Position numbers and translations under genes: made by a program. Of a stretch of 37,605 nt of DNA, positions 5,937 through 13,450 are shown piece by piece. The notes below the pieces were generated by a model, which worked only from the letters and a program-made list of their open reading frames with translations, ran no database searches and was not told the origin of the DNA. Source of the DNA: an uncultured Clostridia bacterium (lineage in GTDB: Bacteria > Bacillota > Clostridia > Oscillospirales > Acutalibacteraceae). The DNA lies in contig CAMKOU010000006.1 of the NCBI GenBank assembly GCA_946414505.1, positions 1 through 37,605 on the forward strand, given 5' to 3'. Position 1 is the first letter of the stretch. Every line of letters begins with the position of its first letter.

Positions 5937-8894
5937 TTATGGTCTTAACCGGTAAATCAGCCTTGTTTGCAGGGCGTCAAACGATTTGGACAGGGACGGC
6001 AGATCGGAAAACGCATATCCACCAAGCGTTTTATTCGTTGCGCAATGCAGCACGACCGTGTCGATCCCGCTTTTAAATGTGCTCCATGCGCTGTCATAGG
6101 CGTCCTTGCTGACGTCGGCGCCGTTGACGCGGCAGGAATACTCGTAGTGACCCTCGCCGGGTCGTGCGGCAATGACCATGTTCTCGTGCAGTATCTCCTC
6201 CGGACGCAATTGTCCGTTGTCTTCGTGCAGGCGGTACACCGCGGTGCTGCCCCCGTCTTTCACACGAAAGGCGGTGTACTGAAACAACTCGCCCGTCTTT
6301 CGGTTCATGACGATGGAGACGTCAAAAGGCTGGGCGGCGTCCGCAACGGTCGTGTACAGCTCTTTGATCTCTCCGCTTTCGATGCCGGCGATATGAATGA
6401 AGGGATAATCGGATGTGTTTTCCCGATCTCCCGTGCCGGCGTACAGCAGCTCGGGTGTTTCATCGCCGCAAATATCGGCCAGCGCGGTGAGAGGAACCGC
6501 ACTTGACTGTGTATTGTCGGATCCTCTGGCAAGCTTTTTAGCCCCTTCTGCATCCGGGCGATGGAGAAACAGCGCGCGGGCATACGCCGCGTGGTATTCG
6601 CTTCCCTGATAGCCGGCGCCGTCAAACGGATCCTGTGAATAGTAATATAACGACCACCACGGCTTGCCCTCGTGCGGCAGCAGCGACACCTTGACATACA
6701 TCGTGACAGGCTGTTCCAATCCGGCAACCGGCACGCCCGGCTTTAATTCCAGCGTATAATAGCCGCAGCCGTCCCGGTAGTAGCCGTCTTTGCGGCTGAT
6801 GTCAAAGCCGATATCGCCGTGACCGCCGGTGGCGCTGTAGTATTTGCCGTCGGCATAGCCGTAGGGGTTTGCTCCCTTCAAGGTGCCGGTCATGCCGCGC
6901 AGGGTTTGGATGTTTTCCTCGGTGCAGTGGAAGATCGTTTTTAAAATCATATCCACCGGCTCGGCGTCCAGCACCTTATAGGTACTGCTCAGATCGTTGA
7001 TGTCTTTGATCGGAGAGGGCGTTTGGATGGCGTGCACCCAATTGTCAAACTTGTTTTGCTCCGCCAGTACGTCGGAATACAGGCTGTAGTCCACGCATTC
7101 CGACTCGCCGATCACGCCCAGCAGGATATTGCTTTCCGGCGTGACCTTTTCACAGTCGAAGGTGCCGTAAAAATAATGTGTGCCGAAGGTGTTGATGAAG
7201 GTTTGCAGGGATTTCGGCAAGGTCGTGGTCTTGAACGGCGGCACCACGCTCCGTGCATTGCCGCCGTCGGCGATCGCCTTGGTGTCGATCCAAATCGCCG
7301 GCCGCACCCCCAGGGTCATTCCGCTGTGACCGCCCAGCTCGCCGCTGGCGGTGCCGTCTTCTTTCACCATACCCTGATCGTTTTCAAATTCGATCGACCG
7401 CACCCACCAGGCGGCGCGGTTTTGGTCATCGGTGCGCGCGCCCCTGGCGGCGGCATACGCGGTCGCCTCTGCCGCACGCGCTTCGTCGGAGGAAAAATAG
7501 CGCTGTGTTTCCTCCAGCGTGAGAATGAACACCTTTTCGACGGAAACCTCGTCGTCCTTTTGGCGTCCCCAGGAATCCTCCGACAGCAGATAGGCGTCGC
7601 AAATATAGCGCTGCTCTTCCTCGGAGAACGACTGTGCAAAAAATGTTTCGTTCAGCGTTTGGCGCAAACCGGTGGCGCTCCACATCGGATTGTTGCCCAG
7701 CTGCGCGTGCTCGGCGCCGTCCAGCACATATTTCGACACAGCCAGCAGCTTGTCGTCCTCGCGCGCCAGCACGCGCCAGATGATGTTCTCCGCGCCGTTT
7801 TCCGTGTTGTTGTCCTGCTCGCAGGTGCCGAGGGTGATTTCTTCGCCGACCTGCGCGTTGACAATGGGGTTGGTGTGCAGGGCTCTCCACGCTACCACCG
7901 AACCGCCCGTCACGACGCCGGCAGCCACCACGCCCGCTACGATTTTGGTTGCCAGCGGAACACCTGCCTTGGCAGCAGCGGCAGCGCCCTGCGCAGCGGT
8001 GACCTTGGCGGCGACGGCAGCACCCTTGGTGGCGACGGCAGCGCCCTTGGCGGCGACAGCCGCGCCCTGTGCGGCAGCGCCTGCCGTGCCCTGCGCGGTG
8101 CCGGCGGCGACCGCTGCCCCCTGTGCGACCGCGCCGGCGGCGCCGGCGGCAGAGGACGTCGCCTGTAATACCGCAGAGGCAAGCGGAATGACGGCGGAGG
8201 GCTGCAAAATGCCCTGTAAAATGATTTGGTAAATCGCGGCGGCGGTTTGGGGCGACAGCAGCAGTTGCTGTATTTGACTGACAAATATCGCTGCAAAGGG
8301 GACTGCGGCGGCGTAGGCAGCGGCGCCGGCGTGCGTTTCCGGCTCTTTAACGGATGCCCGGATCGCTTCGCGCGCAAAATATAACTGCACCTGCACCGTC
8401 TCGGCAGTGCAATCCATGGCTTGCGCGATCTCTTCCGTATCCAGGCGGTTGTAATAGTACAGCAACAGCGTTTCGCGCTGCTCCGGCGGCAGTGCCTCCA
8501 CCGTCGTTCGCAGCTGCTCCGACAGCTCCGCACGTTCCGCATACGCTTCCGGAAGCATCAAGTCGGCGGTCACCTGCAACAGCTCGCTGCCGGCGGTATC
8601 CGCGTCTGCCGGCGTCAGCGGCTTGCGCTGCCGGATGGCGGCGTGGCACTGCACAAGGGCGATGCGGTGCAGCCATGTGTGAAACAAGGCGGTGTTTTCA
8701 AGGTGCGGCAGCTGCTCCCATGCCTTGATAAAGGTGAGCTCCAGCATATCTGCGGCGTCGGCGCTGTTTTTTACCACTGTCATCGCCAACGCATAAATTT
8801 TATCATAATAGCGCTTGTATAACTCGTCAAAGCACTTGCTGTTTCCGTTTTTGGCGGCAAACGCCAGCGCTTCGTCCGATCGACTGATAGGCAT
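5937..8894 (-). CDS. Membrane-anchored ECF-type sigma factor with DUF6273-like outer domain
   Basis: A 985-residue protein. Residues about 8-92 match sigma region 2 (FDELYKRYYDKIYALA, FIKAWEQLPHLEN, FHTWLHRIAL). Residues about 125-185 match region 4 (LPPEQRETLLLYYYNRLDTEEIAQAMDCTAETV in two parts: LPPEQRETLLLYYYN then TEEIAQAMDCTAETV). Next are a hydrophobic Ala-rich stretch with repeats (about 195-310), one transmembrane segment (about 311-336), then a DUF6273-like module (about 345-545; GEEITLGTCEQDNN, YFSSDEARAAEATAYA, WWVRS, GVRPAIWID). The last 440 residues are an unidentified, probably extracytoplasmic region. A sigma factor tied to the membrane by its own C-terminus suggests built-in anti-sigma control or proteolytic release on sensing a surface signal; that is inference. 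The start abuts the zinc-ribbon stop with no gap, and GGGAGGAAG lies inside the preceding gene. Confidence 0.8.
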   Translation of the reverse strand: MPISRSDEALAFAAKNGNSKCFDELYKRYYDKIYALAMTVVKNSADAADMLELTFIKAWEQLPHLENTALFHTWLHRIALVQCHAAIRQRKPLTPADADTAGSELLQVTADLMLPEAYAERAELSEQLRTTVEALPPEQRETLLLYYYNRLDTEEIAQAMDCTAETVQVQLYFAREAIRASVKEPETHAGAAAYAAAVPFAAIFVSQIQQLLLSPQTAAAIYQIILQGILQPSAVIPLASAVLQATSSAAGAAGAVAQGAAVAAGTAQGTAGAAAQGAAVAAKGAAVATKGAAVAAKVTAAQGAAAAAKAGVPLATKIVAGVVAAGVVTGGSVVAWRALHTNPIVNAQVGEEITLGTCEQDNNTENGAENIIWRVLAREDDKLLAVSKYVLDGAEHAQLGNNPMWSATGLRQTLNETFFAQSFSEEEQRYICDAYLLSEDSWGRQKDDEVSVEKVFILTLEETQRYFSSDEARAAEATAYAAARGARTDDQNRAAWWVRSIEFENDQGMVKEDGTASGELGGHSGMTLGVRPAIWIDTKAIADGGNARSVVPPFKTTTLPKSLQTFINTFGTHYFYGTFDCEKVTPESNILLGVIGESECVDYSLYSDVLAEQNKFDNWVHAIQTPSPIKDINDLSSTYKVLDAEPVDMILKTIFHCTEENIQTLRGMTGTLKGANPYGYADGKYYSATGGHGDIGFDISRKDGYYRDGCGYYTLELKPGVPVAGLEQPVTMYVKVSLLPHEGKPWWSLYYYSQDPFDGAGYQGSEYHAAYARALFLHRPDAEGAKKLARGSDNTQSSAVPLTALADICGDETPELLYAGTGDRENTSDYPFIHIAGIESGEIKELYTTVADAAQPFDVSIVMNRKTGELFQYTAFRVKDGGSTAVYRLHEDNGQLRPEEILHENMVIAARPGEGHYEYSCRVNGADVSKDAYDSAWSTFKSGIDTVVLHCATNKTLGGYAFSDLPSLSKSFDALQTRLIYRLRP
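7967..8155 (-). repeat. Ala/Gly-rich heptad-like repeats in the sigma fusion
   Basis: Imperfect 21-24 base units encode variants of AAVAAKG and GAAVATKGA between the sigma domains and the membrane segment. At least six copies are visible (QGAAVAA, QGAAVAA, KGAAVAT, KGAAVAA and others). Such tracts change length easily by slippage and probably form a helical or flexible linker. Confidence 0.7.
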
Positions 8895-9185
8895 TTACGC
8901 TTCCTCCCCGGGAGATACCGTTTGTTTGGCGCCGCAAATGCTGCAAAACGCGCTGTCCGGTGTGATGCGTCTGCCGCAGGCAAAGCAATACACTGCCGGC
9001 GGCGCGGCAGTGCCGCATTTGCCGCAAAACCGTGCGCCTGCGGGCAGCGTTTGTCCGCAGTGTGCGCAGAGGGCGTCCTCCTGCGGCGGCAGCGGCTGCT
9101 CCAGCGCGTCCAGTACCGGCATACCGCAGGCGCGGCAAAAACGCGCCGTGTCGGCAATGGTGATGCCGCATTCCTCACAAATCAT
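8895..9185 (-). CDS. Triple zinc-ribbon protein
   Basis: A 96-residue protein made almost wholly of three four-cysteine zinc ribbons. Each has the form C-x2-C-G then C-x2-C-G about 11-15 residues later: CEECG...CRACG, CAHCG...CGKCG and CFACG...CSICG. There is no membrane segment. Related double-zinc-ribbon modules often serve as protein or nucleic-acid binding adaptors; no reaction can be assigned. I prefer ATG 9185 because AAGGAAGAGG lies just upstream; the longer frame would need a TTG at 9206. It is the first gene of the minus-strand unit and its stop touches the start of the sigma fusion, so tight co-expression, and possibly a physical link with the sigma factor, is likely. Confidence 0.75.
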   Translation of the reverse strand: MICEECGITIADTARFCRACGMPVLDALEQPLPPQEDALCAHCGQTLPAGARFCGKCGTAAPPAVYCFACGRRITPDSAFCSICGAKQTVSPGEEA

Positions 9186-9290
9186 GTTCCTCTTCCTTTC
9201 CGACAAGGGCTTTTGTCGGCAAACGCCGCAGCGGATGCGGTCGGGCAGCGCGGCTCACCCTGCGGCAAAGCCACCCCGTTATTAATCCTA

Positions 9291-9319
9291 AATATACCAT
9301 ATTCCGACCGATATAGCAA
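9291..9319 (-). promoter_or_regulatory. Promoter of the zinc-ribbon/sigma/lipoprotein unit
   Basis: Reading on the minus strand: TTGCTA (complement of 9314-9319), a 17-base spacer, then TATATT (complement of 9291-9296). The leader to ATG 9185 is about 100 bases. It is divergent from the promoter at 9347-9375, 28 bases away. Confidence 0.55.
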
Positions 9320-9346
9320 GAGGATAGTGGATATTGTTGAAAATAA

Positions 9347-9375
9347 TTGACTATCCGCGCAAAAAACAGTATACT
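9347..9375 (+). promoter_or_regulatory. Promoter of the RpiB-like gene
   Basis: TTGACT (9347-9352), a 17-base spacer, TATACT (9370-9375). This is a near-consensus sigma-A promoter; transcription would start close to 9382. Confidence 0.75.
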
Positions 9376-9384
9376 ATATATAGT

Positions 9385-9419
9385 GGCAACGCCGCGCACC
9401 GGAACGGCGCGGTATTGCC
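9385..9419 (+). promoter_or_regulatory. 5'-terminal stem-loop in the RpiB-like mRNA
   Basis: GGCAA (9385-9389) pairs with TTGCC (9415-9419), and inside it CCGCGC (9392-9397) pairs with GCGCGG (9407-9412), leaving a 9-base loop. It would sit within a few bases of the predicted transcript start. Such 5' hairpins can stabilise a message. The right arm belongs to a motif that recurs at 9983 and 32235. Confidence 0.5.
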
Positions 9420-9469
9420 TGCACCAAACGCTGCTTCGCGGCGAAATACTACTACGGGGAGTTGTAACA

Positions 9470-9931
9470 ATGAAAATTGCAATGGCAAATGATCATGCGG
9501 GCACATCCATGAAAAACGAAATTAAAGCCCTGCTGGAAACGCAGGGACATACCGTCGTCGATTTCGGCACCTATGACGAAGCATCCTGCGATTTGTCGGA
9601 CTTTGTGCTGCCGGCGGCGCTGGCGGTTGCCAAGGGCGCGTGTGACCGGGGCATTTTTGTGGACGGCGTCGGCTACGGCAGCGCCATGATCGCCAACAAG
9701 GTCAGCGGCATTTACGCCTGTGTGTGTCAGGATCCGTTCTGTGCACAGCTGGCACGGCAGCACAATGACGCCAACGTGCTGTGCCTCGGCGCCAAGATCA
9801 TCGGCGGACTGATAGCGCAGGAAATCGTCAAAACCTATATGACCACCGATCCGCTGACGGCGGAAAAATATGTGCGCCGCGTGAAAAAGGTGCAAAAAAT
9901 CAATGACGAGCACTGCGTACCGGTCAAATAG
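9470..9931 (+). CDS. RpiB/LacA/LacB family sugar-phosphate isomerase
   Basis: A 153-residue protein of usual length for the ribose-5-phosphate isomerase B family. It has the N-terminal NDHAG motif (D8-H9), a second phosphate/substrate loop GVGYGSAMIANK (66-77), and ARQHNDANVLCLGA containing His98. Family members isomerise aldose and ketose phosphates. Where classical RpiB has the catalytic Cys (CGTGIG), this protein has Asp65 (DGVGYG), so its substrate or chemistry may differ from ribose 5-phosphate; the rpiB symbol is therefore not given. GGGGAG lies 8 bases before ATG 9470; the frame upstream of it has no ribosome site and overlaps the promoter. It is the only gene clearly driven by the promoter at 9347. 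Confidence 0.85.
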   Translation: MKIAMANDHAGTSMKNEIKALLETQGHTVVDFGTYDEASCDLSDFVLPAALAVAKGACDRGIFVDGVGYGSAMIANKVSGIYACVCQDPFCAQLARQHNDANVLCLGAKIIGGLIAQEIVKTYMTTDPLTAEKYVRRVKKVQKINDEHCVPVK

Positions 9932-9950
9932 CCTCTGTTGCAGGCTTTTT
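9930..9950 (+). terminator. Weak terminator overlapping the isomerase stop codon
   Basis: AGCCT (9930-9934) pairs with AGGCT (9942-9946) and is followed by four more T. The stem is short and begins inside the TAG stop, so read-through into the next gene is plausible. Confidence 0.35.
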
Positions 9951-9982
9951 AGACCGAAAAAAACGGGGAAACAGGCGCAAAA

Positions 9983-9995
9983 CGCGGTGTTGCCT
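9983..9995 (+). repeat. Copy of a 13-base intergenic motif
   Basis: CGCGGTGTTGCCT, which forms the right arm of an imperfect hairpin with AGGCGCAAAAC just upstream. Near-identical copies lie at 9408-9420 and 32235-32247, each in a leader or intergenic stretch. Confidence 0.45.
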
Positions 9996-10025
9996 ATATC
10001 AAATGAATACACAGGGTGAAGCCGG

Positions 10026-10634
10026 ATGAAACACGAACTGCCACATTTTACCATCGGCGCGTCCTACGGCGGCAACCAGGACTGGTTTCCGACGTTTATG
10101 ATGCGCATCGGCGGCTGCGGCGCCGAGACCGCCTGCGACAGCAGCATGTATTTTGCGCTGCACCGCGGCTTGACGGGCATCGCGCCCGAAAACGCCGCCG
10201 CGATCACGCGCGAGGCCTACGTCCGCTTTGCCTACGAAATGAAGCCGTACCTGTCGCCGCGCATGAGCGGCATCGACCGGCTGGATATTTATATCGACGG
10301 CTACGCGCGGTTTTTGCGCGACCGCGGCGAAACGCGGCTGACCATGGCGCCGTTTGCGGGCGAGGAGCCGTATGCAGCGGCGCGCGCAGCGGTAAAGCGG
10401 CAAATCGACAGCGGCTGTCCCGTGCCTGCTTTGATCCTCAACCACCGCGACAGGCGGATGGCGGACTATGTGTGGCACTGGTTCCTGCTCAACGGCTACG
10501 ACGAACGGCAGGACGGCTTTTATGTCAAAACCGTCACCTACAGCCACTACGAATGGGTGCCGCTGTACCTTCTGTGGAACACCGGTTACAGCCGCCGCGG
10601 CGGATTGGTGCTGTATCATTTGCATAACACATAA
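10026..10634 (+). CDS. Conserved-looking protein of unknown function, possible Cys-peptidase fold
   Basis: A 202-residue soluble protein with no signal peptide or membrane segment. I do not recognise a named family. It shows motif-like blocks: FTIGASYGGNQDWFP near the N-terminus, then RIGGCGAETACDSSMY, PVPALILNH near the middle, VWHWFLLNGY, and VTYSHYEWVPLYLLWNTG near the end. The Gly-Gly-Cys-Gly-Ala block, followed later by a hydrophobic strand ending Asn-His, recalls C39-like papain-fold peptidases, but this is a pattern impression only. A weak ribosome site (GGGTGAAG) precedes ATG 10026. It follows the isomerase in the same direction with only a weak terminator between, so the two may be co-transcribed. 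Confidence 0.6.
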   Translation: MKHELPHFTIGASYGGNQDWFPTFMMRIGGCGAETACDSSMYFALHRGLTGIAPENAAAITREAYVRFAYEMKPYLSPRMSGIDRLDIYIDGYARFLRDRGETRLTMAPFAGEEPYAAARAAVKRQIDSGCPVPALILNHRDRRMADYVWHWFLLNGYDERQDGFYVKTVTYSHYEWVPLYLLWNTGYSRRGGLVLYHLHNT

Positions 10635-10639
10635 ACAAC

Positions 10640-10682
10640 GCTGTGAAACCGAGGGGCAAGCCCCGGCTTCACAGCGCATTTT
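10640..10682. terminator. Terminator between convergent genes
   Basis: GCTGTGAA (10640-10647) pairs with TTCACAGC (10668-10675), with an inner G+C stem (GGGGC/GCCCC), and then GCATTTTA. It lies between the 202-residue protein and the ADP-ribosylglycohydrolase. The outer arm sequence recurs in the terminator at 18195. Confidence 0.75.
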
Positions 10683-10696
10683 ATTGGGAATCAGTA

Positions 10697-11491
10697 TTAC
10701 TTCCTGTAAGCGTCAAACCTTGTCAGCACGTCCGCCATGTCCTTTGGCAGCCGCGCGATGCACGCCTGCCGCAGTGCGTCGGGAACGCCGTAGAACGCCT
10801 CGGCGATGCCGCCGGCGATGCAGGTCAGGGTGTCGCAGTCGCCGCCGAGCGAGACGGCGGTGCGGATGACGTCCTCAAAATCCGTGCCCTCCAAAAAGGC
10901 GGTGATCGCCTCGGGCACCGTCTGCTGACAGCTCTCCACATGGCGGTAAGTCGGGCGGATCTCGTCGCAGGTGCGGCTGAGGTCGTAGCCGAACTCCCGG
11001 ACGATGTACGCCTTGATGGCGTCCTTTGTCGCGCCGGTGCGCGCCATAAAGATCGCGGCGGCGGTCGCCTCGGCGCCCTTGATGCCCTCGGGGTGGTTGT
11101 GGGTGACGACGGCGGTCAGCATCGCCAGGTGACGGGTCTGCGCCAAGGTGTCGCACATCCAGCCTGCCGCGGAAACGCGCATGGCGGAGCCGTTGCCGTA
11201 GCTGTTGTAGGGCTCGCTGTTTTGCATCCGCAGCCAGTGATAAAAGCGATAGCCGTAGCCCGCGGTGGGGTAGCGGCGTCCCCATTGGTGCATGGCGCGC
11301 ACCAGCGCATCTTTGATCGCGTCGTCGTCCTGTCCGGCGGCGTCCATCAGCGCCTGTGCAACGGCGATGGTCATCACCGAATCGTCGGTAAAGTGTGAAT
11401 GCTTTCCGAACAGCGGAAAGTCTTTTGTTTTGCTGCCCCTGTCAAACTCGTAGGGCGCGCCGATCATATCACCTAAAATTGCTCCGTACAT
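10697..11491 (-). CDS. ADP-ribosylglycohydrolase family protein
   Basis: A 264-residue enzyme of the DraG/ARH family, which removes ADP-ribose from proteins or small molecules using two metal ions. Visible signatures are GDMIGAPYEF at the N-terminus, the metal-binding FTDDSVMTIA, HNHPEGIKGAEATA in the centre, and GGDCDTLTCIAGGIAEAFYG near the C-terminus (usually GGDTDT, here Cys replaces the middle Thr). ATG 11491 is chosen because AAGGAGG lies 9 bases upstream; the frame extends 25 codons further with no ribosome site. It follows the macrodomain gene by 75 bases on the same strand. Together they suggest reversal of ADP-ribosylation, although an extended -10 (TGCTATACT, complement of 11521-11529) may give it its own promoter. 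Confidence 0.88.
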   Translation of the reverse strand: MYGAILGDMIGAPYEFDRGSKTKDFPLFGKHSHFTDDSVMTIAVAQALMDAAGQDDDAIKDALVRAMHQWGRRYPTAGYGYRFYHWLRMQNSEPYNSYGNGSAMRVSAAGWMCDTLAQTRHLAMLTAVVTHNHPEGIKGAEATAAAIFMARTGATKDAIKAYIVREFGYDLSRTCDEIRPTYRHVESCQQTVPEAITAFLEGTDFEDVIRTAVSLGGDCDTLTCIAGGIAEAFYGVPDALRQACIARLPKDMADVLTRFDAYRK

Positions 11492-11566
11492 ACTGTGTAC
11501 CTCCTTGATTTGATGGATATAGTATAGCATACACAAACGCGCTTTTGGTCGTTTGTCAAACGACAT

Positions 11567-12559
11567 TTACACGCCCAGCGTCGGCTGGTCATATTGAAAC
11601 AGCGCAGCGTTGATCTCAAAGATGTCGTAGTTGCGGTTGGTGATGAAATATTCGATGATCAGGTCGAACGGATTGCTTTCGGAAAAGGCGATCTCGGCGC
11701 GCTGCAGCAGGTCGCGCGTCGTCGGCAGATCCAGCTCCAGCGCGATGGCAAAGGCGACAGCGGTTTTTTTCTTGGGCTTGTAGTTTTTATGGCTGCGGAT
11801 GTGCGAAAACAGCTTGCGGTCGATGTTCGCCTTTTTGTACACGGTCACGTCGTCCATGCCGCTTGCGTCGATCAGCTCAAACAGCCGCTCCTGAAAGGTT
11901 TTTCCCTTGCTGCGCAGGATATCGCCGAGGTTTTGCGGCGCGGCGCCGTTCATGACCATACGGCGCTCGCGCATGTCAAATGCCGAGATCGTACAGGTGC
12001 CTTCAAAGCTTTCTGCGCGGTGCAGGGAATCGACGGTATGCTCGTCGATAAACTGCCGGATCTCTCCCATGCGCTGCTCCGACAGCGCGAAGGCGGCGCT
12101 GTCAAACACCACCAGCACCACCGTCATATCGTGGTTCAGCAAAAACTTGCCGATCTCCGACAGCGCGATGTTCAGCGCTTCGTCCTTGGGAAACCGGTAG
12201 GCGCCGCTGGCGATTAGCGGAAACGCGATGCTTTGGCAATGCAGCTTGTCCGCAAGCGCCAGCGCGTTTTCGTAACAGGCGCGCAGGATGTCCTTTTCGC
12301 CGTGGCTGCCGTCCGTCCAAACGGGCCCCACGGTGTGGATGATATAGTTCGCGTGCAGACGGAACGCCGGGGTGTGCACCGCCTGACCGGGTGCGATGTC
12401 GCCGATCGCCTGCCGCGCTGCCAGCAGCTCGGTTTTGCCGGCGGCCTTGTAGATCGCGTAATCGGTGCCGGCACCGACGACCGGCTTGGGATTGGCGGTG
12501 TTGACGATCGCGTCGGCGTACACGCGGGTGATGTCTTGTCGGATCAGTTGAAACGGCAT
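11567..12559 (-). CDS. Macrodomain protein with helical C-terminal domain
   Basis: A 330-residue protein. Residues 1-160 are a macrodomain (ADP-ribose binding/hydrolysis) with the expected blocks: DITRVYADAIVNTAN, GAGTDYAIYKAAG, HTVGPVW and FPLIASGAYRFP. After a linker, residues about 205-330 form a helical region (TFQERLFELIDASGM, VYKKANIDRKLFSHIR, KKKTAVAFAIALELDL) whose rhythm resembles a lambda-repressor-like helix-turn-helix, but it lacks a clear DNA-binding signature. It might instead be a target-binding module. A strong AAGGAGG precedes ATG 12559. It is upstream of the ADP-ribosylglycohydrolase and divergent from the MTA/SAH nucleosidase. Deacylation or de-ADP-ribosylation is known for the family; the actual substrate is unknown. 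Confidence 0.85.
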   Translation of the reverse strand: MPFQLIRQDITRVYADAIVNTANPKPVVGAGTDYAIYKAAGKTELLAARQAIGDIAPGQAVHTPAFRLHANYIIHTVGPVWTDGSHGEKDILRACYENALALADKLHCQSIAFPLIASGAYRFPKDEALNIALSEIGKFLLNHDMTVVLVVFDSAAFALSEQRMGEIRQFIDEHTVDSLHRAESFEGTCTISAFDMRERRMVMNGAAPQNLGDILRSKGKTFQERLFELIDASGMDDVTVYKKANIDRKLFSHIRSHKNYKPKKKTAVAFAIALELDLPTTRDLLQRAEIAFSESNPFDLIIEYFITNRNYDIFEINAALFQYDQPTLGV

Positions 12560-12662
12560 GGGTGCCTCCTTTGTATTTTATGATAGTGTAATCATAGCAG
12601 AAATTTGCCGCTTTGTCCACCCGGTTTTGCCGGCAGAACGGATAGAATTTTGCAAAATGCAC

Positions 12663-12690
12663 TTGCAGTTTTCCGAAAACATGATACAAT
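12663..12690 (+). promoter_or_regulatory. Promoter of the MTA/SAH nucleosidase gene
   Basis: TTGCAG (12663-12668), a 16-base spacer, TACAAT (12685-12690) with an extended -10 (TGA before TACAAT). Confidence 0.6.
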
Positions 12691-12734
12691 AAAAGCGGAG
12701 CAATACATTATCTTTTTCAGAGAGGAGTTACGAT

Positions 12735-13427
12735 ATGATCGGTATTATTTGCGCGTTAAAAATGGAGGTCGACAGTTTGAAGGAGGTCATGGAAAACGTC
12801 ACTGCCACCGAAAAGGCAGGGCTGGCGTTTTTCAAGGGCACCATGTTTGGCAAGGACGTTGTGCTGCTGCAAAGCGGCGCCGGCAAGGTGAACGCGGCGG
12901 CAGGCACCCAAATGATGATCGACCTGTTTCAGCCGGAGGTCATCCTCAGCGCGGGTATCGCGGGCAGCCTGACCAAGGACTTGACCGTGGGCGATATCGT
13001 CATTTCCACCGACTGTGTGGAGCACGACATCAACCGCACCGCCCTGGAGGAGCCGCGCGGACAAATTTGGTTTACCTATGAAAAACGCATCGACATACCC
13101 GCAGACAGGGTCGTGCGCGACAAGCTGATGGAATGCTGTAAAAGCATCGGCGTTTCCGCGTACACCGGACGCATTGCCACCGGCGATATTTTCATCATCT
13201 ACCGCCGCCAGCGCGAGACGATCGCCTTTGAGTTTGACGCGTCCTGCTGCGACATGGAAAGCGCGGCGGTCGGTCATGTGTGCTACATGAACAAGGTGCC
13301 GTATGCGATCATCCGCTGTATCAGCGACGACTTTAAGTTTAACAAAGCCGAGGACTATGAGGAGTTTAAGGAGCTTGCCGTGGGCAAGGAAGTCCGTGCG
13401 CTGAAAAAGTTTATCAGTATGAATTGA
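12735..13427 (+). CDS. mtnN: 5'-methylthioadenosine/S-adenosylhomocysteine nucleosidase
   Basis: A 230-residue enzyme of normal family length. It cleaves the glycosidic bond of methylthioadenosine and S-adenosylhomocysteine, releasing adenine for the methionine salvage and activated-methyl cycles, and supplies the LuxS precursor where LuxS exists. Signatures are MIGIICALKMEVD with Glu11, SAGIAGSL, the central ATGDIFI, the nucleoside-binding DMESAAVGHVC and the catalytic RCISDD. It is cytosolic, with no signal peptide. GAGAGGAG precedes ATG 12735, and the gene has its own promoter and terminator. It is divergent from the macrodomain gene; no methionine genes lie nearby. Confidence 0.93.
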   Translation: MIGIICALKMEVDSLKEVMENVTATEKAGLAFFKGTMFGKDVVLLQSGAGKVNAAAGTQMMIDLFQPEVILSAGIAGSLTKDLTVGDIVISTDCVEHDINRTALEEPRGQIWFTYEKRIDIPADRVVRDKLMECCKSIGVSAYTGRIATGDIFIIYRRQRETIAFEFDASCCDMESAAVGHVCYMNKVPYAIIRCISDDFKFNKAEDYEEFKELAVGKEVRALKKFISMN

Positions 13428-13450
13428 TACGCGTATCAAAGGGAAAAGGA

